Below, one piece after another: positions 24,459 through 33,847 of a stretch of 64,000 nucleotides of DNA. The position numbers and the translations under genes are program-made. Position 1 is the stretch's first letter. Every line of letters begins with the position of its first letter. The DNA lies in the NCBI GenBank assembly GCA_963790065.1, contig CAWBNK010000011.1, positions 61,844 to 125,843 of the forward strand, given 5' to 3'. The notes beneath the pieces were generated by a model. The model searched no databases. It worked only from the letters and a program-made list of their open reading frames with translations, and was not told the origin of the DNA. Source of the stretch: Palsa-504 sp963790065. GTDB taxonomy: Bacteria > Actinomycetota > Actinomycetes > Streptosporangiales > Streptosporangiaceae.

Positions 24459-24651
24459 CTTCACGTGAGGTGGGCTGATGCGCGTTCTCCCATGAACCGA
24501 CCTCAGCGTCCGGTTGCCGGGCCGGGCTTCGGAGGTCCCTGCTCGAGCTGCTGGTCACCGAGGCATCCTGCTGGCCGCGGCGCGGAAGATGAACGCGACC
24601 GGCCATCACCGAAAGTAGGATGTCCTAAGAGCCGCGCCGCTGTGGCTAGGC

Positions 24652-26568
24652 GTGCTGGGCGCGGTCATGCTGGCGGGCAGCTTCGCCGCGGTGCTCACGT
24701 TTTCCACCAGCGCCCTGTCCAGCCGGGCGCAGCAGGCGGTCGGCGGCCTGCTGAGCGTGGTGGCGGTGGGCCTGGTCACCTGGATGATCTTCTGGATGCG
24801 CCGGACGGCCAGGACGCTGTCGGCCCAGCTGCGGCAGGAGGTGGCGCGGGCCGTCGCGATCGGCGCCGGCGCGCTGACCATCACCGCGTTCCTGGCCGTC
24901 GGCCGGGAGGGCCTGGAGACCACGCTGTTCATCTGGACGGCGGTGAAGGCGTCGGGATCGACGCTGGCGCCGCTGCTGGGCGCGGGGCTCGGGCTGGCGG
25001 CGGCGGTGATCTTGTGCTGGCTGCTGTACCGGCAGGCGGTGCGGCTGGACCTGGGCAAGTTCTTCGGCCGGACGGCGATCGCGCTGATCGTGATCGCGGC
25101 CGGCGTGCTGGCCTACGGCCTGGGGGACCTGCAGGACGCCGGGCTGCTGTCCGGCCAGCGGTGGATCGCGTTCGACCTGACCGCCCACGTGGACCCGAAC
25201 TCCTGGTGGGTCTCGATCATCACCGGCGTGACCGAGCTGTCGCCGAAGATGACCGTGCTCCAGATCGTGGCCTGGGCCGTGTACCTGGTGGTGGTGGTCA
25301 CCGCCTTCGTCTACGCCGGGCGTACGGTCGCTGCGCCCGCGACGCCCGCACCGGCCGCTGGGCCGCAGCCGCAGGCCGGGCGCTGGGAGCGGCTGGCGGT
25401 CCGGCACGCCTGGCCGGTCGCGGGCGGGCTGGTGCTGGCGCCGGCGCTGGTGGCCGGCCTGGTGATCGCGGCGCTGCCGTCGTCCGCCAGCGCGGCCGCC
25501 GCGACCGAGCTGACCGTGACCCAGCACGATTGCGCCCCGGAGTGGACCTCCGGGCGGACCGGGACGCAGACCTTCCAGGTGGACAACGAATCGGGCCTGG
25601 CCGGCGAGATCAACCTCGATAATGCCGCGGGCGGCGTGGTGGCCGAGATCGAGACCATCGGCCCGGCCACGACCGCGAGCATGACGGCCACGCTGGGCGC
25701 GGGCTCGTACACCGTGGTCTGCCTGATGTCCGGCGGCACGACACGCTCCCAGCCGGTCCAGCTGACGGGCCAGGCGCAGGTCACCACCGCGGCGGTCAAG
25801 CCGGTGACCCTGGCCGAGCTGACCGGCCCGAACCGGCTGTACCAGGCCTACGCGGCGGCCGACCTGGCCACCCTGGCCGGGGACGTGGCCAGGATCCGCG
25901 CCGACCTGACCGGCCACAACCTGGCCGCCGCCAAACGCGACTGGCTGGTCGCGCAGCTGGACTGGGAGCGGGTCGGCGCGTCCTACGACAGCTTCGGCGA
26001 CGCCGGCCTGGCCGTGGACGGGCTGCCCGACGGCCTGCCCGCGGGGGTGAACGACCCCGGCTTCACCGGGCTGCACCGGCTCGAATACGGCCTGTACCAC
26101 GGGCAGAGCGCCGCCGAGCTGCTGCCCGTAACGGACCGGCTGAACCAGGAGATCGGCAAGATCCGCGCCACGCTCACCAGCGACGACATCGCCGGGGACC
26201 CGACGAACCTGCCGATCCGCGCGCACGAGATCCTCGAGGACGCGCTGCGCGATCACCTGTCCGGTATCGACGATGAGGGCGCCGGCGCGGCCTACCCGCA
26301 GACCTACGCCGACACTCAGGTCACCCAGGTCGTGCTGGGCGAGCTCCGGCCGCTGATCGCCGCCCGCGCCCCCAAGCTGCTGCCGGTCATCGACGCCCAG
26401 CTCGGCACGCTCCAGGCGGCGCTGCTCGCCACCCGTGACGGCGGCCAGTGGCTCCCGGCCGGCCAGGTGCCGCTCGCGTCGCGAGAACAGGTCGACGCCG
26501 CGATCGGCGCCCTGCTGGAAAGCCTGTCGTCGGTTCCTGACCTGCTCGAAGTGCCGCCCAGCCACTGA
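24652..26568 (+). CDS. efeU-efeO: FTR1/EfeU iron permease fused to EfeO, 5' end decayed
   Basis: The open frame (638 residues from a GTG) covers most of an FTR1 permease, including FLAVGREGLETTLFIWTAVK with the second REGLE iron motif and about six helices. It then has a periplasmic EfeO part: a cupredoxin-like domain (ELTVTQHDCAPEW to QPVQLTGQ) and an M75-type domain with GLHRLEYGLYHGQ carrying the HxxE-like site. The FTR1 N-terminus is damaged. Upstream DNA (about 24520-24650) still reads GILLAAARKMNATGHHRK in this frame before a TAG, and the first REGLE motif cannot be read through. Ferrous uptake may therefore be lost although EfeO and EfeB are intact. Confidence 0.8.
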   Translation: MLGAVMLAGSFAAVLTFSTSALSSRAQQAVGGLLSVVAVGLVTWMIFWMRRTARTLSAQLRQEVARAVAIGAGALTITAFLAVGREGLETTLFIWTAVKASGSTLAPLLGAGLGLAAAVILCWLLYRQAVRLDLGKFFGRTAIALIVIAAGVLAYGLGDLQDAGLLSGQRWIAFDLTAHVDPNSWWVSIITGVTELSPKMTVLQIVAWAVYLVVVVTAFVYAGRTVAAPATPAPAAGPQPQAGRWERLAVRHAWPVAGGLVLAPALVAGLVIAALPSSASAAAATELTVTQHDCAPEWTSGRTGTQTFQVDNESGLAGEINLDNAAGGVVAEIETIGPATTASMTATLGAGSYTVVCLMSGGTTRSQPVQLTGQAQVTTAAVKPVTLAELTGPNRLYQAYAAADLATLAGDVARIRADLTGHNLAAAKRDWLVAQLDWERVGASYDSFGDAGLAVDGLPDGLPAGVNDPGFTGLHRLEYGLYHGQSAAELLPVTDRLNQEIGKIRATLTSDDIAGDPTNLPIRAHEILEDALRDHLSGIDDEGAGAAYPQTYADTQVTQVVLGELRPLIAARAPKLLPVIDAQLGTLQAALLATRDGGQWLPAGQVPLASREQVDAAIGALLESLSSVPDLLEVPPSH

Positions 26569-26594
26569 CCAAGCCCGGAGGAACGAACACTGTC

Positions 26595-27848
26595 ATGAGC
26601 GATGACCGCCAGCCGGCTAACGTCGGCCGCCGGAACTTCCTGTTCGGCACCGCGGCCGGGGTGGCCGGCACCGCGCTGACCGCCGGCCTGCTAGCGGGCG
26701 GTGCTCACGCCGACGCCCAGGCGGCTACCAGCGGACCGGTCACCGCCGACTCCTACCCGTTCCACGGAACCAACCAGGCCGGCGTGCTGACGCCCGGCCC
26801 GGCCGCCAAGCAGGACTTCGCCTGCTTCGCCGCCTTTGACGTCACCGCCGGGAGCAAACAGGCCCTCGGCGAGCTCATGCAGGCACTGACCGGCCGGGCC
26901 CGGTTCCTCACCGCGGGCGGCACGCCGGTCGACCTCGGCGTCAGCCAGCCGCCGTCCGACTCCGACGTCCTCGGCCCGGTCATCCCCGCCGACGGACTGA
27001 CGGTCACCCTGGCCGCGGGGTCCAGCCTGTTCGACGACCGGTTCGGCCTGGCCTCGAGCAAGCCGCTGAAGCTGACGCCGATGCGGGCCTTCCCGAACGA
27101 CTCGCCCGACCCCGCTTGGCTGCACGGCGACCTGCTCCTGCAGCTGTGCGCCAACCACCCGGACACGATCCACCACGCGATCCGCGACATCACCAGGCAC
27201 ACCCGCGGCGGGATGCAGCTGCGCTGGAAGCTGGCGGGCTACAACGCCCCGCCCCGGCCGTCGGGCACCTCGCGGAACCTGCTCGGCTTCAAGGACGGCA
27301 CGGCCAATCCCGCCGGCGGCCTGGCCGGCCGCCTGATCTGGGTCGATGACCCGGCCGAGCCCGCCTGGGCCCGCGGCGGCTCCTACCAGGTGGTCCGGCT
27401 GATCCGGATGCTGGTCGAGTTCTGGGACCGGGTCTCGATCAACGAGCAGGAGGGCATGTTCGGCCGCCGCCGGGACTCCGGCGCGCCGCTGGACGGCACC
27501 AGCGAGTTCGACACGCCTGACTACGCCGCCGACCCGGACGGCAACGTCATCCCGCTGGACGCGCACATCCGGCTGGCCAACCCGCGCACCACGGCCACCG
27601 CCGACCAGCGGCTCGTGCGCCGCTCCTACAACTACGACCTGGGCGCTGACCAGAACGGCAACCTGCAGGCCGGGCACATCTTCGTCGCCTACCAGGCGGA
27701 CATCAGGCGGCAATTCGAAACGATCCAGGAACGGCTGGTCAACGAGCCGCTGGTCGACTACGTCCAGCCGTTCGGCGGCGGCTACTTCTTCGCCTTCCCG
27801 GGTGTCCGCGGCGCCACCGACTGGTACGGGCGGGCCCTGATCGCCTGA
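26595..27848 (+). CDS. efeB: EfeB, Tat-exported Dyp-type heme peroxidase
   Basis: The 417-residue protein carries a twin-arginine signal (NVGRRNFLFGTAAGVAGTAL) ending near AHADAQA. The Dyp-type fold follows, with the heme-site motif LGFKDGTANP (GxxDG) and the C-terminal DYVQPFGGGYFFAFPGV. EfeB oxidises ferrous iron or extracts iron from heme outside the membrane, working with EfeO and the EfeU permease. It follows the fusion gene by 26 bases with a GGAGG site and should share its iron-box promoter. Confidence 0.92.
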   Translation: MSDDRQPANVGRRNFLFGTAAGVAGTALTAGLLAGGAHADAQAATSGPVTADSYPFHGTNQAGVLTPGPAAKQDFACFAAFDVTAGSKQALGELMQALTGRARFLTAGGTPVDLGVSQPPSDSDVLGPVIPADGLTVTLAAGSSLFDDRFGLASSKPLKLTPMRAFPNDSPDPAWLHGDLLLQLCANHPDTIHHAIRDITRHTRGGMQLRWKLAGYNAPPRPSGTSRNLLGFKDGTANPAGGLAGRLIWVDDPAEPAWARGGSYQVVRLIRMLVEFWDRVSINEQEGMFGRRRDSGAPLDGTSEFDTPDYAADPDGNVIPLDAHIRLANPRTTATADQRLVRRSYNYDLGADQNGNLQAGHIFVAYQADIRRQFETIQERLVNEPLVDYVQPFGGGYFFAFPGVRGATDWYGRALIA

Positions 27849-27953
27849 TCATCCGGGCGCCTTCGGCCATTGGAGAACTCGCTGGCCTCGGCGTACGATG
27901 GTGTGCATCTCAGACCACGCTGGGTGAGGCACCGGAAGTTAGGCGGAGGCCAG

Positions 27954-28544
27954 ATGGACCAGCTCAGGTTCGCTCAGATCATCGGGCGGTACCGGTACCT
28001 GATCGGCTATATGGCGGTAGTCGGCCTGCTCGCCGGCATCGTCTTTGCCGCCCTGAACCCGGCCGGATTCACGGTCAAGGCAGCTGTGTTGTTCTCAGCT
28101 CCGTCCTGCCCGGCGGCGGGGGCCATCTGCGGCGGTCCCGCGTTCTCACCTGACTACAGCGTGGCCGCGCTGCCGGACTCGTTCCGGGGCACTGTCCAGG
28201 TCACGCAGACGATGCCCGACGTCGTGGTCATGACCGCCACCGGCGGGACGGCCGCCCAGGCTGAGTCCGCCATCGGCGCCGCCGTCAACAGCTATCTCAC
28301 CTACGCCGATTCGCAGAGCTATATGGGTATGCAGCCGTCGGCAGAGGTGATCCAGCAGACGACAGCATCGGCCGGGACGGCGACGCCGCTGCGGCTGCTG
28401 GACGGCGCGCTGCTCGGCGCGGTCTTCGCCGCGCTGCTCGGAGTCATCGCCGCGCTGGCGGGCGCCCGCGCGACCGTCGGCCCGCTGGCCGCTCGCAGGC
28501 GAGTCGGCGACGGCGCACCAGGCCTCGAGGCAGGCCAGCAGTAG
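27954..28544 (+). CDS. Chain-length-determinant (Wzz-like) membrane protein
   Basis: The 196-residue protein starts at an ATG with GGCGGAGG upstream: MDQLRFAQIIGRYRYLIGYM. It has a first helix (AVVGLLAGIVFAALNPAGF), an extracytoplasmic stretch, and a second helix (LLDGALLGAVFAALLGVIAA). This two-helix layout matches the membrane part of polysaccharide copolymerases, but it lacks the kinase domain and is shorter than usual. No polymerase is adjacent. Assignment from topology. Confidence 0.6.
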   Translation: MDQLRFAQIIGRYRYLIGYMAVVGLLAGIVFAALNPAGFTVKAAVLFSAPSCPAAGAICGGPAFSPDYSVAALPDSFRGTVQVTQTMPDVVVMTATGGTAAQAESAIGAAVNSYLTYADSQSYMGMQPSAEVIQQTTASAGTATPLRLLDGALLGAVFAALLGVIAALAGARATVGPLAARRRVGDGAPGLEAGQQ

Positions 28545-28616
28545 GCCGCGGGCGGGAGCCCGCTCACCAGGTCCGAGGCCGAGCCGCCCTAACCCGTAAG
28601 CAGGCGGTCCGGGTCC

Positions 28617-29075
28617 TCAGCGCGGGTAGGCGCCGGTGCGGATCATGGCCACGTCTTCCGCCGGCACCTCGCGGCCCCGGTCGTCCACGAAGCCGACGTG
28701 TACCGGGCGGTCGCTGTCCCGGACCCGGCGCAGCATGCTCGGCCCCTCGGGCCAGGGCAGGTGCTCGTCTCCCCACTGCTGCAGAGCGGCCAGCACCACG
28801 CTCAGCTCCCGGCCGGCCGGGGTGAGCACGTAGGCCGAGCGCGAGCGCGACCCGGGCTCCTGGTAGCCCACCCGCTCCAGCACGCCGTACTCGACCAGGG
28901 TGGCCAGCCGTTCGGTGAGGACGTCGGGGGCGATGCCCAGGCTGTCGCGGAACTGGGCGAAGCGGGTCACGCCGAGCGTGGCCTCCCGGAGGATCAGGAA
29001 GGTCCACCTCTCGCCGAGCACGCCCAGGCTGCGGGCGATGGCGCAGCTGCTGTCAGGGACCTTGGACACCCTCAC
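28617..29075 (-). CDS. HxlR-family transcriptional regulator
   Basis: The 152-residue protein opens MRVSKVPDSSCAIARSLGVL and GERWTFLILREATLGVTRFA, the typical HxlR winged-helix start with its near-N-terminal Cys (C11). DVLTERLATLVEYGVLERVG and SAYVLTPAGRELSVVL complete the fold. It diverges from the SDR gene and likely represses it from the palindrome in between. Confidence 0.88.
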   Translation of the reverse strand: MRVSKVPDSSCAIARSLGVLGERWTFLILREATLGVTRFAQFRDSLGIAPDVLTERLATLVEYGVLERVGYQEPGSRSRSAYVLTPAGRELSVVLAALQQWGDEHLPWPEGPSMLRRVRDSDRPVHVGFVDDRGREVPAEDVAMIRTGAYPR

Positions 29076-29114
29076 AGCTTACCCTGGATTGCCTTTTCCT
29101 ATCCAGATGAGCTA

Positions 29115-29150
29115 AGTTGGGGAAACCAACTCAGATGGCCAACTCAGATG
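29115..29150. promoter_or_regulatory. Candidate HxlR operator
   Basis: AGTTGG-GGAAA-CCAACT is a perfect 6-bp inverted repeat, and CCAACTCAGATG is present twice (29126-29137 and 29139-29150). It lies between the divergent HxlR and SDR genes. Assignment by position and symmetry. Confidence 0.55.
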
Positions 29151-29164
29151 TAGGGCGGCAGATC

Positions 29165-29863
29165 ATGCACATCGAAGGAAGGACGGCCCTGGTCACAGGG
29201 GCCAACCGCGGCCTGGGGCGGCACCTGGCCCAGCAGCTTCGCGACCGCGGGGCGACCGTGTACGCGGCGGCCCGCCGCCCGGCCTCGGTCGACCTGGACG
29301 GGGTCATCCCGATCGCCCTGGACGTGACCGACCCGGCATCGGTCGCGGCGGCCGCGGCCGCCACGCGCGACATCTCCATCCTGGTCAACAACGCGGGGTC
29401 TTCAACCGGCGCCTCGCTGCTGGCCGGCGATCTGGCCGACATCCGGCTGGAGATGGACACCCACTTCTTCGGCACCCTGGCCGTCACCCGGGCTCTCGTG
29501 CCCCAACTGGGCCAGCACGAACACAGCGTCGTTCTGAATATTCTCTCCGTGCTGTCCTGGCTGAGCATCCCGCGCTCCGGCGCCTACTGCGCGGCCAAGT
29601 CCGCGGCCTGGTCGCTCACTAACGCCCTGCGCCAGGAACTGGCCCCGCAGGGCACCCGCGTCTCGGCCCTGCACGTCGGCTACATGGACACCGACATGAC
29701 CAGGGGCCTGGATACGGTCAAGTCCGACCCGGCCGGCATAGCCAAGATCGCCATCGACGGCGTTGCGGCCGGCCAGGCCGAGATCATCGCCGATGACGTC
29801 AGCCGGACCGTCCTGGCCGGCCTGTCCGGCGGGGTAGCGGCGCTATACCCCCAGGTCGCCTGA
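29165..29863 (+). CDS. Short-chain dehydrogenase/reductase
   Basis: The 232-residue classical SDR has the cofactor loop TALVTGANRGLGRHLAQQLR (TGxxxGxG), NNAGSS after the fourth strand, the catalytic Ser region NILSVLSWLSIP and the YxxxK pair in GAYCAAKSAAW. The Arg-rich AARRPASVDL after the second strand favours NADP(H). The ATG at 29165 is preferred because MHIEGRTALVTGA is the natural start. Divergence from an HxlR regulator is typical of a redox- or aldehyde-responsive pair. Confidence 0.88.
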   Translation: MHIEGRTALVTGANRGLGRHLAQQLRDRGATVYAAARRPASVDLDGVIPIALDVTDPASVAAAAAATRDISILVNNAGSSTGASLLAGDLADIRLEMDTHFFGTLAVTRALVPQLGQHEHSVVLNILSVLSWLSIPRSGAYCAAKSAAWSLTNALRQELAPQGTRVSALHVGYMDTDMTRGLDTVKSDPAGIAKIAIDGVAAGQAEIIADDVSRTVLAGLSGGVAALYPQVA

Positions 29864-29906
29864 GCGGGCAACCGGCAGTTCTCAGCCTGCGCTGATAACC
29901 GTCAAG

Positions 29907-30537
29907 CTATCCCAGCGGATCCGGGTCGGCCGGATCCTGTCTCGCTCGCTTCCTCCGCCTGCTGATGATGTTCGGCAGCACGGCGATCAGGAGCCAGGAG
30001 TACATGGCCGCGCTGGTGCTCCACCAGGACAGCCCGATCGATATCGCCATGACCGTCGGCACCACCGCCGCGTTCACCTGCCCGGCCCGGGCCCTGGCCG
30101 GCGAGATCAGCAGGCCCCTGCGCCGGGCCAGGACCGTCATCACCCGGATGGCGAGGCTGGCGATGATCAGGTTGAGCGCGAAGATGTCGACCGCGAGCGG
30201 GTTGCTATCGAAGGAGCCGAGCAGGCTGCTGGTGAACGGCAGGATCGAGATGGTGAACAGGAACAGGAAGTTCCACCACTCCAGCCCTTCCTCCCGCTCG
30301 CTGATCAGCCGGAACAGCTGGCGGTGCAGCATCCAGAACTGGGCGATGACATAGAACGAGATGACGTAGCTGACCAGCTCCGCCGCACCCTTGCTCAGCT
30401 CCGCCGCCAGGTGGGCCGCCGAGTCCGGGTCCTCCAGCTGACCCGCGACTGGGCACTCGCAGCTGCAGGACCAGCAAGGTGAGCGCGATGGCGATCACGC
30501 CGTCCGACAGCGGCAGCAGCCGGTTTACCCACTGCAC
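29907..30537 (-). pseudogene. TMEM175-family (DUF1211) channel, one frameshift
   Basis: From a GTG at 30537 the protein reads QWVNRLLPLSDGVIAIALTL and LVLQLRVPS, matching the first helix and SDGVIAIALTLLV motif of TMEM175 potassium channels. It then changes frame near 30450 into LEDPDSAAHLAAELSKGAAE, SYVISFYVIAQFWMLHRQLF and the remaining helices to 29907. Repaired length is about 209 residues, normal for the bacterial family. A single indel in otherwise intact sequence could be a sequencing error. Confidence 0.75.
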
Positions 30538-30906
30538 ATCCTCGGCTGGCGGGGAGCGCCCTTATCCGCAGAAACCACACTTGAGCATTCCAGGTTTGCC
30601 CGTCGCTTCCCGTGACCCAGGCCGCGACTCGCCGCGAGGCCGGCTAACTACCGGCGCCGGAGCGGACGCGAGATTCACGCGGACTCCAACTGGTCTCCAC
30701 ACCTGTGTAGTTCCTATTTATTAGGTTTTCTGCGGGAAAACGCTATGGCTATCGACGGTTTTCTGACTTCTGCTACGGGGGCAGGGCACAGGGTGTCCGA
30801 CAATTTCGGCTCATCATTAACAACGCTCACCGCCTGCGGGCCATGGCCCGCCGTAAGGGCCGGTCCTGGCCCCGTCGGGCGGCCTGGCCCGGCCGACGGC
30901 GCCGCC

Positions 30907-33747
30907 ATGACCCGGGCGCGCCTGTACGAACGCGATGCGGAGCTGGACCTGCTCCGCCTGGCCCGGGCCCAGGCCGCCATCGGGCGAGGCGGCCTGGTCA
31001 TCGTCGAAGGCGCGGCCGGGAACGGCAAGAGCGCGCTGCTGGCGCTCGCGGCCGACCAGGCGGCCGCGAGCGGGCTGCGGGTGCAGCGCGCCCGGGGGAG
31101 CGAACTGGAGCGCGGCCTGGCGTTCGGGGTCATCCGGCAGCTCTTCCAGACGGTCGTCGCCGCCGCGACGGCCGCCGAGCGCGTCGGCCTGCTCGGCGGC
31201 GCCGCCGCTCCGGCCCGCCGGGTGCTCGGGCTGGATTACCCCGGCGGCCCGGGCCCCGGCGGGCCGGGGCCTGCCCCTGATGACGGCTTCGGGGCCCTGC
31301 ATGGCCTCTACCGGCTGGTCACGAACCTGTCGCAGGCAGCACCGATGATGCTCGCCGTGGACGACCTGCACTGGGCCGACCCCTCCTCGGTGCGCGCCCT
31401 GGCCTACCTGGCCCGGCGGATCGCCGACCTGCCCGTCGCCCTGGTGGTGGCGCTGCGCACCGACGAACCCGGCGCCCCCGCCGCGCTGCTTGACGCGCTG
31501 CGGACCGAACCGGCGGCCGTCCGGATCACCCTCGGCGCCCTCGGGCTCTCCGCCGTGACCGAGATCGTCCGCGGATCCGTTCCTGAGGCCGATCCGGCCT
31601 TGTGCGCCGCGTGCTGGTCTGCGAGCGCCGGCAACCCGTTCTACCTGCGCGAGCTGCTGACCACCATGACGGCCAGGGGACAGCAGGCCACCGCCTCAGC
31701 GGTGGACGGTGTGGCGCTGCCGACTCTGGGCGAGCGCGTCATCGGCCGCATCGCCCGCATCGGCCCGGAGGCCGTGGCGCTCGCGCGGGCGATGGCGGTC
31801 CTCGACGGTGGTCGGCTGGCCGATGCGGCCAGCCTGGCCGGCCTGGCGGAGCGGGCGGCCGCCGCGGCCGCCGCCCGGCTGCGGCGGATCGAGGTGCTGG
31901 CCCGGGTGGATCCGGCCGCGTTCGTGCACCCCCTGGTCCGCAGGTCCGTGTACGAGACGCTGTCGGTGACCGAACGCGACGCGGCGCACCGCGCCGCCGC
32001 GGTCCGGCTGCGCCAGGCCGACGCCGCGCCCGAGCTGATCGCGGCCCACCTCGGAGCGGTACGTCCGGCCCGGCAGCCTGGCGTTACCGCTGCCCTGCGG
32101 GAGGCGGCCTGCAGCGCCATGCGGCGCGCGGCGCCGGAGACGGCGATGCGCTGGCTCGAGCGGGCGCTCCGGGAGGCCGCGCCGGAGCCTTCCCGCGCCG
32201 TGCTGCTGCGTGAGCTGGGCAGCATCGAACTCGCCTGCCGGTCCCCGGCGGCCATCCCGCACCTGCGGGAGGCGCTGGACCTGACCCGTGATCCGGTCCA
32301 GCGGGCCTGGATCGCGCTCGGGCTGGCCGAGATCCAGGCGGCCGCCGGGCAGTGGCAGGCCGCCCTGGCGGCCGTGGCCGACGCCCTCGCCCGCCTCGGC
32401 GACCGCGATCCCGGCCTGACCACCGACCTGGAAACCCTCCGGGCCGTCACCCAGGCCTATGATCCCCGGCTGGTACCGGCCTTCGATGCCGACCGCGACC
32501 GTCTCCGGCAGCTGGCCCGCGGGGAAAGCTGGAGCGCCCGGGCGCTGGCCACGCTGCTCGGCTGCGTGGCCGTGCTGCGCGGCGAGGACCTGGCCGATGC
32601 GCGCGGGCTGGTCGAGCACGGCCTGCGTGCCGGACGGCTGTTCGCCGAGCACGACGCGGGCGGGTGGGCGTCGGCCCAGGCCCTGACCGCCCTGATCTAC
32701 CTGGACGCCGACGACCGCGCGCTCGAGGTGGCGGAAGACCTGGCCGGCGCGGCGCGGCAGCAGGGCGCGCTGGTCGGAACGCTCAGCGCGATCGCCTATC
32801 GCGGCTGGGTGTCGGCCCGGCGCGGCGATCTCGCGGCGGCCGAAGCCGACCTGCGGACGGGCCTGGAGTTCAGCGTCCAGAACGAGATGCCGATGCTTTT
32901 CGTGCACGCGGCGCTGTACCTGCAGGACGCGATCCTGGAACGGCCCTCGCTCGAGGATGTGGCCGCGCTCGTCGAGTCCGTCGAGCTCGGCGCCGACTTC
33001 ATGGCCACCATGACCGGCGCGACGCTGCTGCTGAACCGCGGGCGGCTCCGCCGGGCCCGTGGCGAGCGCGAGGCGGCCGCGGCGGACCTGCGGGCCTGCG
33101 GGCAGACCCTGACCCGGCTGCGGGTCGGCCCGCCGTCGCTGTTGTGGCGGTCGGAACTCGCGCTGGCGCTGCCCGGCGAAGCCCGCGACGAGGCGGTGGC
33201 GCTGGTCACCGAGGAGGTCCGGTCGGCCGCCGCGACCGGCCTGCCCCGCCAGCACGGCGTCGCGCTCCGCAACGCCGGGCTGGTGCTGGACGGCGACCGC
33301 GGGCTGGCCTGCCTGCGGGAGTCCGTGGCCCGGCTGGAAGGATCCGCGGCCCGGCTGGAATACGCCCGGGCGCTGGTCGAGTACGGGGCGGCGCTTCGCC
33401 GGCGAGGCCAGCGTGGCCAGGCGCGCGAGCCGCTGGCCGCCGCCATGGAGCTCGCCCATCGCTGCGGTGCCGAGCGGCTGGTCACCCGGGCCCGCGAGGA
33501 GCTACGGGTCGCCGGGGCCAAGCCGCGCCGCATCCGGCGCAGCGGCGTCGACGCGCTGACCGCCAGCGAGCTGCGCACGGCGCGGCTGGTGGCCCGGGGC
33601 CGTTCCAACGCCGAGGTGGCCCAGGAACTGTTCGTCAGCCTGAAGACGGTTGAGACGCATCTCTCGCACGTCTACGCGAAACTCGGCCTGGCCGGCTCGG
33701 GCGCTCGTCACCAGCTCACCGCGGTCCTGGGTGCAGCGCCGGGCTGA
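30907..33747 (+). CDS. Large LuxR-family (LAL) ATPase transcriptional regulator
   Basis: The 946-residue protein starts MTRARLYERDAELDLLRLAR. It has Walker A VEGAAGNGKSALLALA, Walker B MLAVDDLHWADPSSVRALAY, a long alpha-helical repeat region and a C-terminal LuxR helix-turn-helix (LTASELRTARLVARGRSNAE, LFVSLKTVETHLSHVYAKLG). The ATG at 30907 is where the conserved domain starts, although the frame is open for 54 more codons. Nothing recognisable lies in the 370 bases before it. Likely an activator of unknown target; the next gene is an amidase. Confidence 0.88.
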   Translation: MTRARLYERDAELDLLRLARAQAAIGRGGLVIVEGAAGNGKSALLALAADQAAASGLRVQRARGSELERGLAFGVIRQLFQTVVAAATAAERVGLLGGAAAPARRVLGLDYPGGPGPGGPGPAPDDGFGALHGLYRLVTNLSQAAPMMLAVDDLHWADPSSVRALAYLARRIADLPVALVVALRTDEPGAPAALLDALRTEPAAVRITLGALGLSAVTEIVRGSVPEADPALCAACWSASAGNPFYLRELLTTMTARGQQATASAVDGVALPTLGERVIGRIARIGPEAVALARAMAVLDGGRLADAASLAGLAERAAAAAAARLRRIEVLARVDPAAFVHPLVRRSVYETLSVTERDAAHRAAAVRLRQADAAPELIAAHLGAVRPARQPGVTAALREAACSAMRRAAPETAMRWLERALREAAPEPSRAVLLRELGSIELACRSPAAIPHLREALDLTRDPVQRAWIALGLAEIQAAAGQWQAALAAVADALARLGDRDPGLTTDLETLRAVTQAYDPRLVPAFDADRDRLRQLARGESWSARALATLLGCVAVLRGEDLADARGLVEHGLRAGRLFAEHDAGGWASAQALTALIYLDADDRALEVAEDLAGAARQQGALVGTLSAIAYRGWVSARRGDLAAAEADLRTGLEFSVQNEMPMLFVHAALYLQDAILERPSLEDVAALVESVELGADFMATMTGATLLLNRGRLRRARGEREAAAADLRACGQTLTRLRVGPPSLLWRSELALALPGEARDEAVALVTEEVRSAAATGLPRQHGVALRNAGLVLDGDRGLACLRESVARLEGSAARLEYARALVEYGAALRRRGQRGQAREPLAAAMELAHRCGAERLVTRAREELRVAGAKPRRIRRSGVDALTASELRTARLVARGRSNAEVAQELFVSLKTVETHLSHVYAKLGLAGSGARHQLTAVLGAAPG

Positions 33748-33847
33748 CGACCGGAAATCTTCGGGGTCGTCCCCTGATGCGGCCATCCCGTGGCGGAGTG
33801 AGGCTGGCGTGTGACGCAGACATAGGCCTACAGGAGGGGAAAACACG

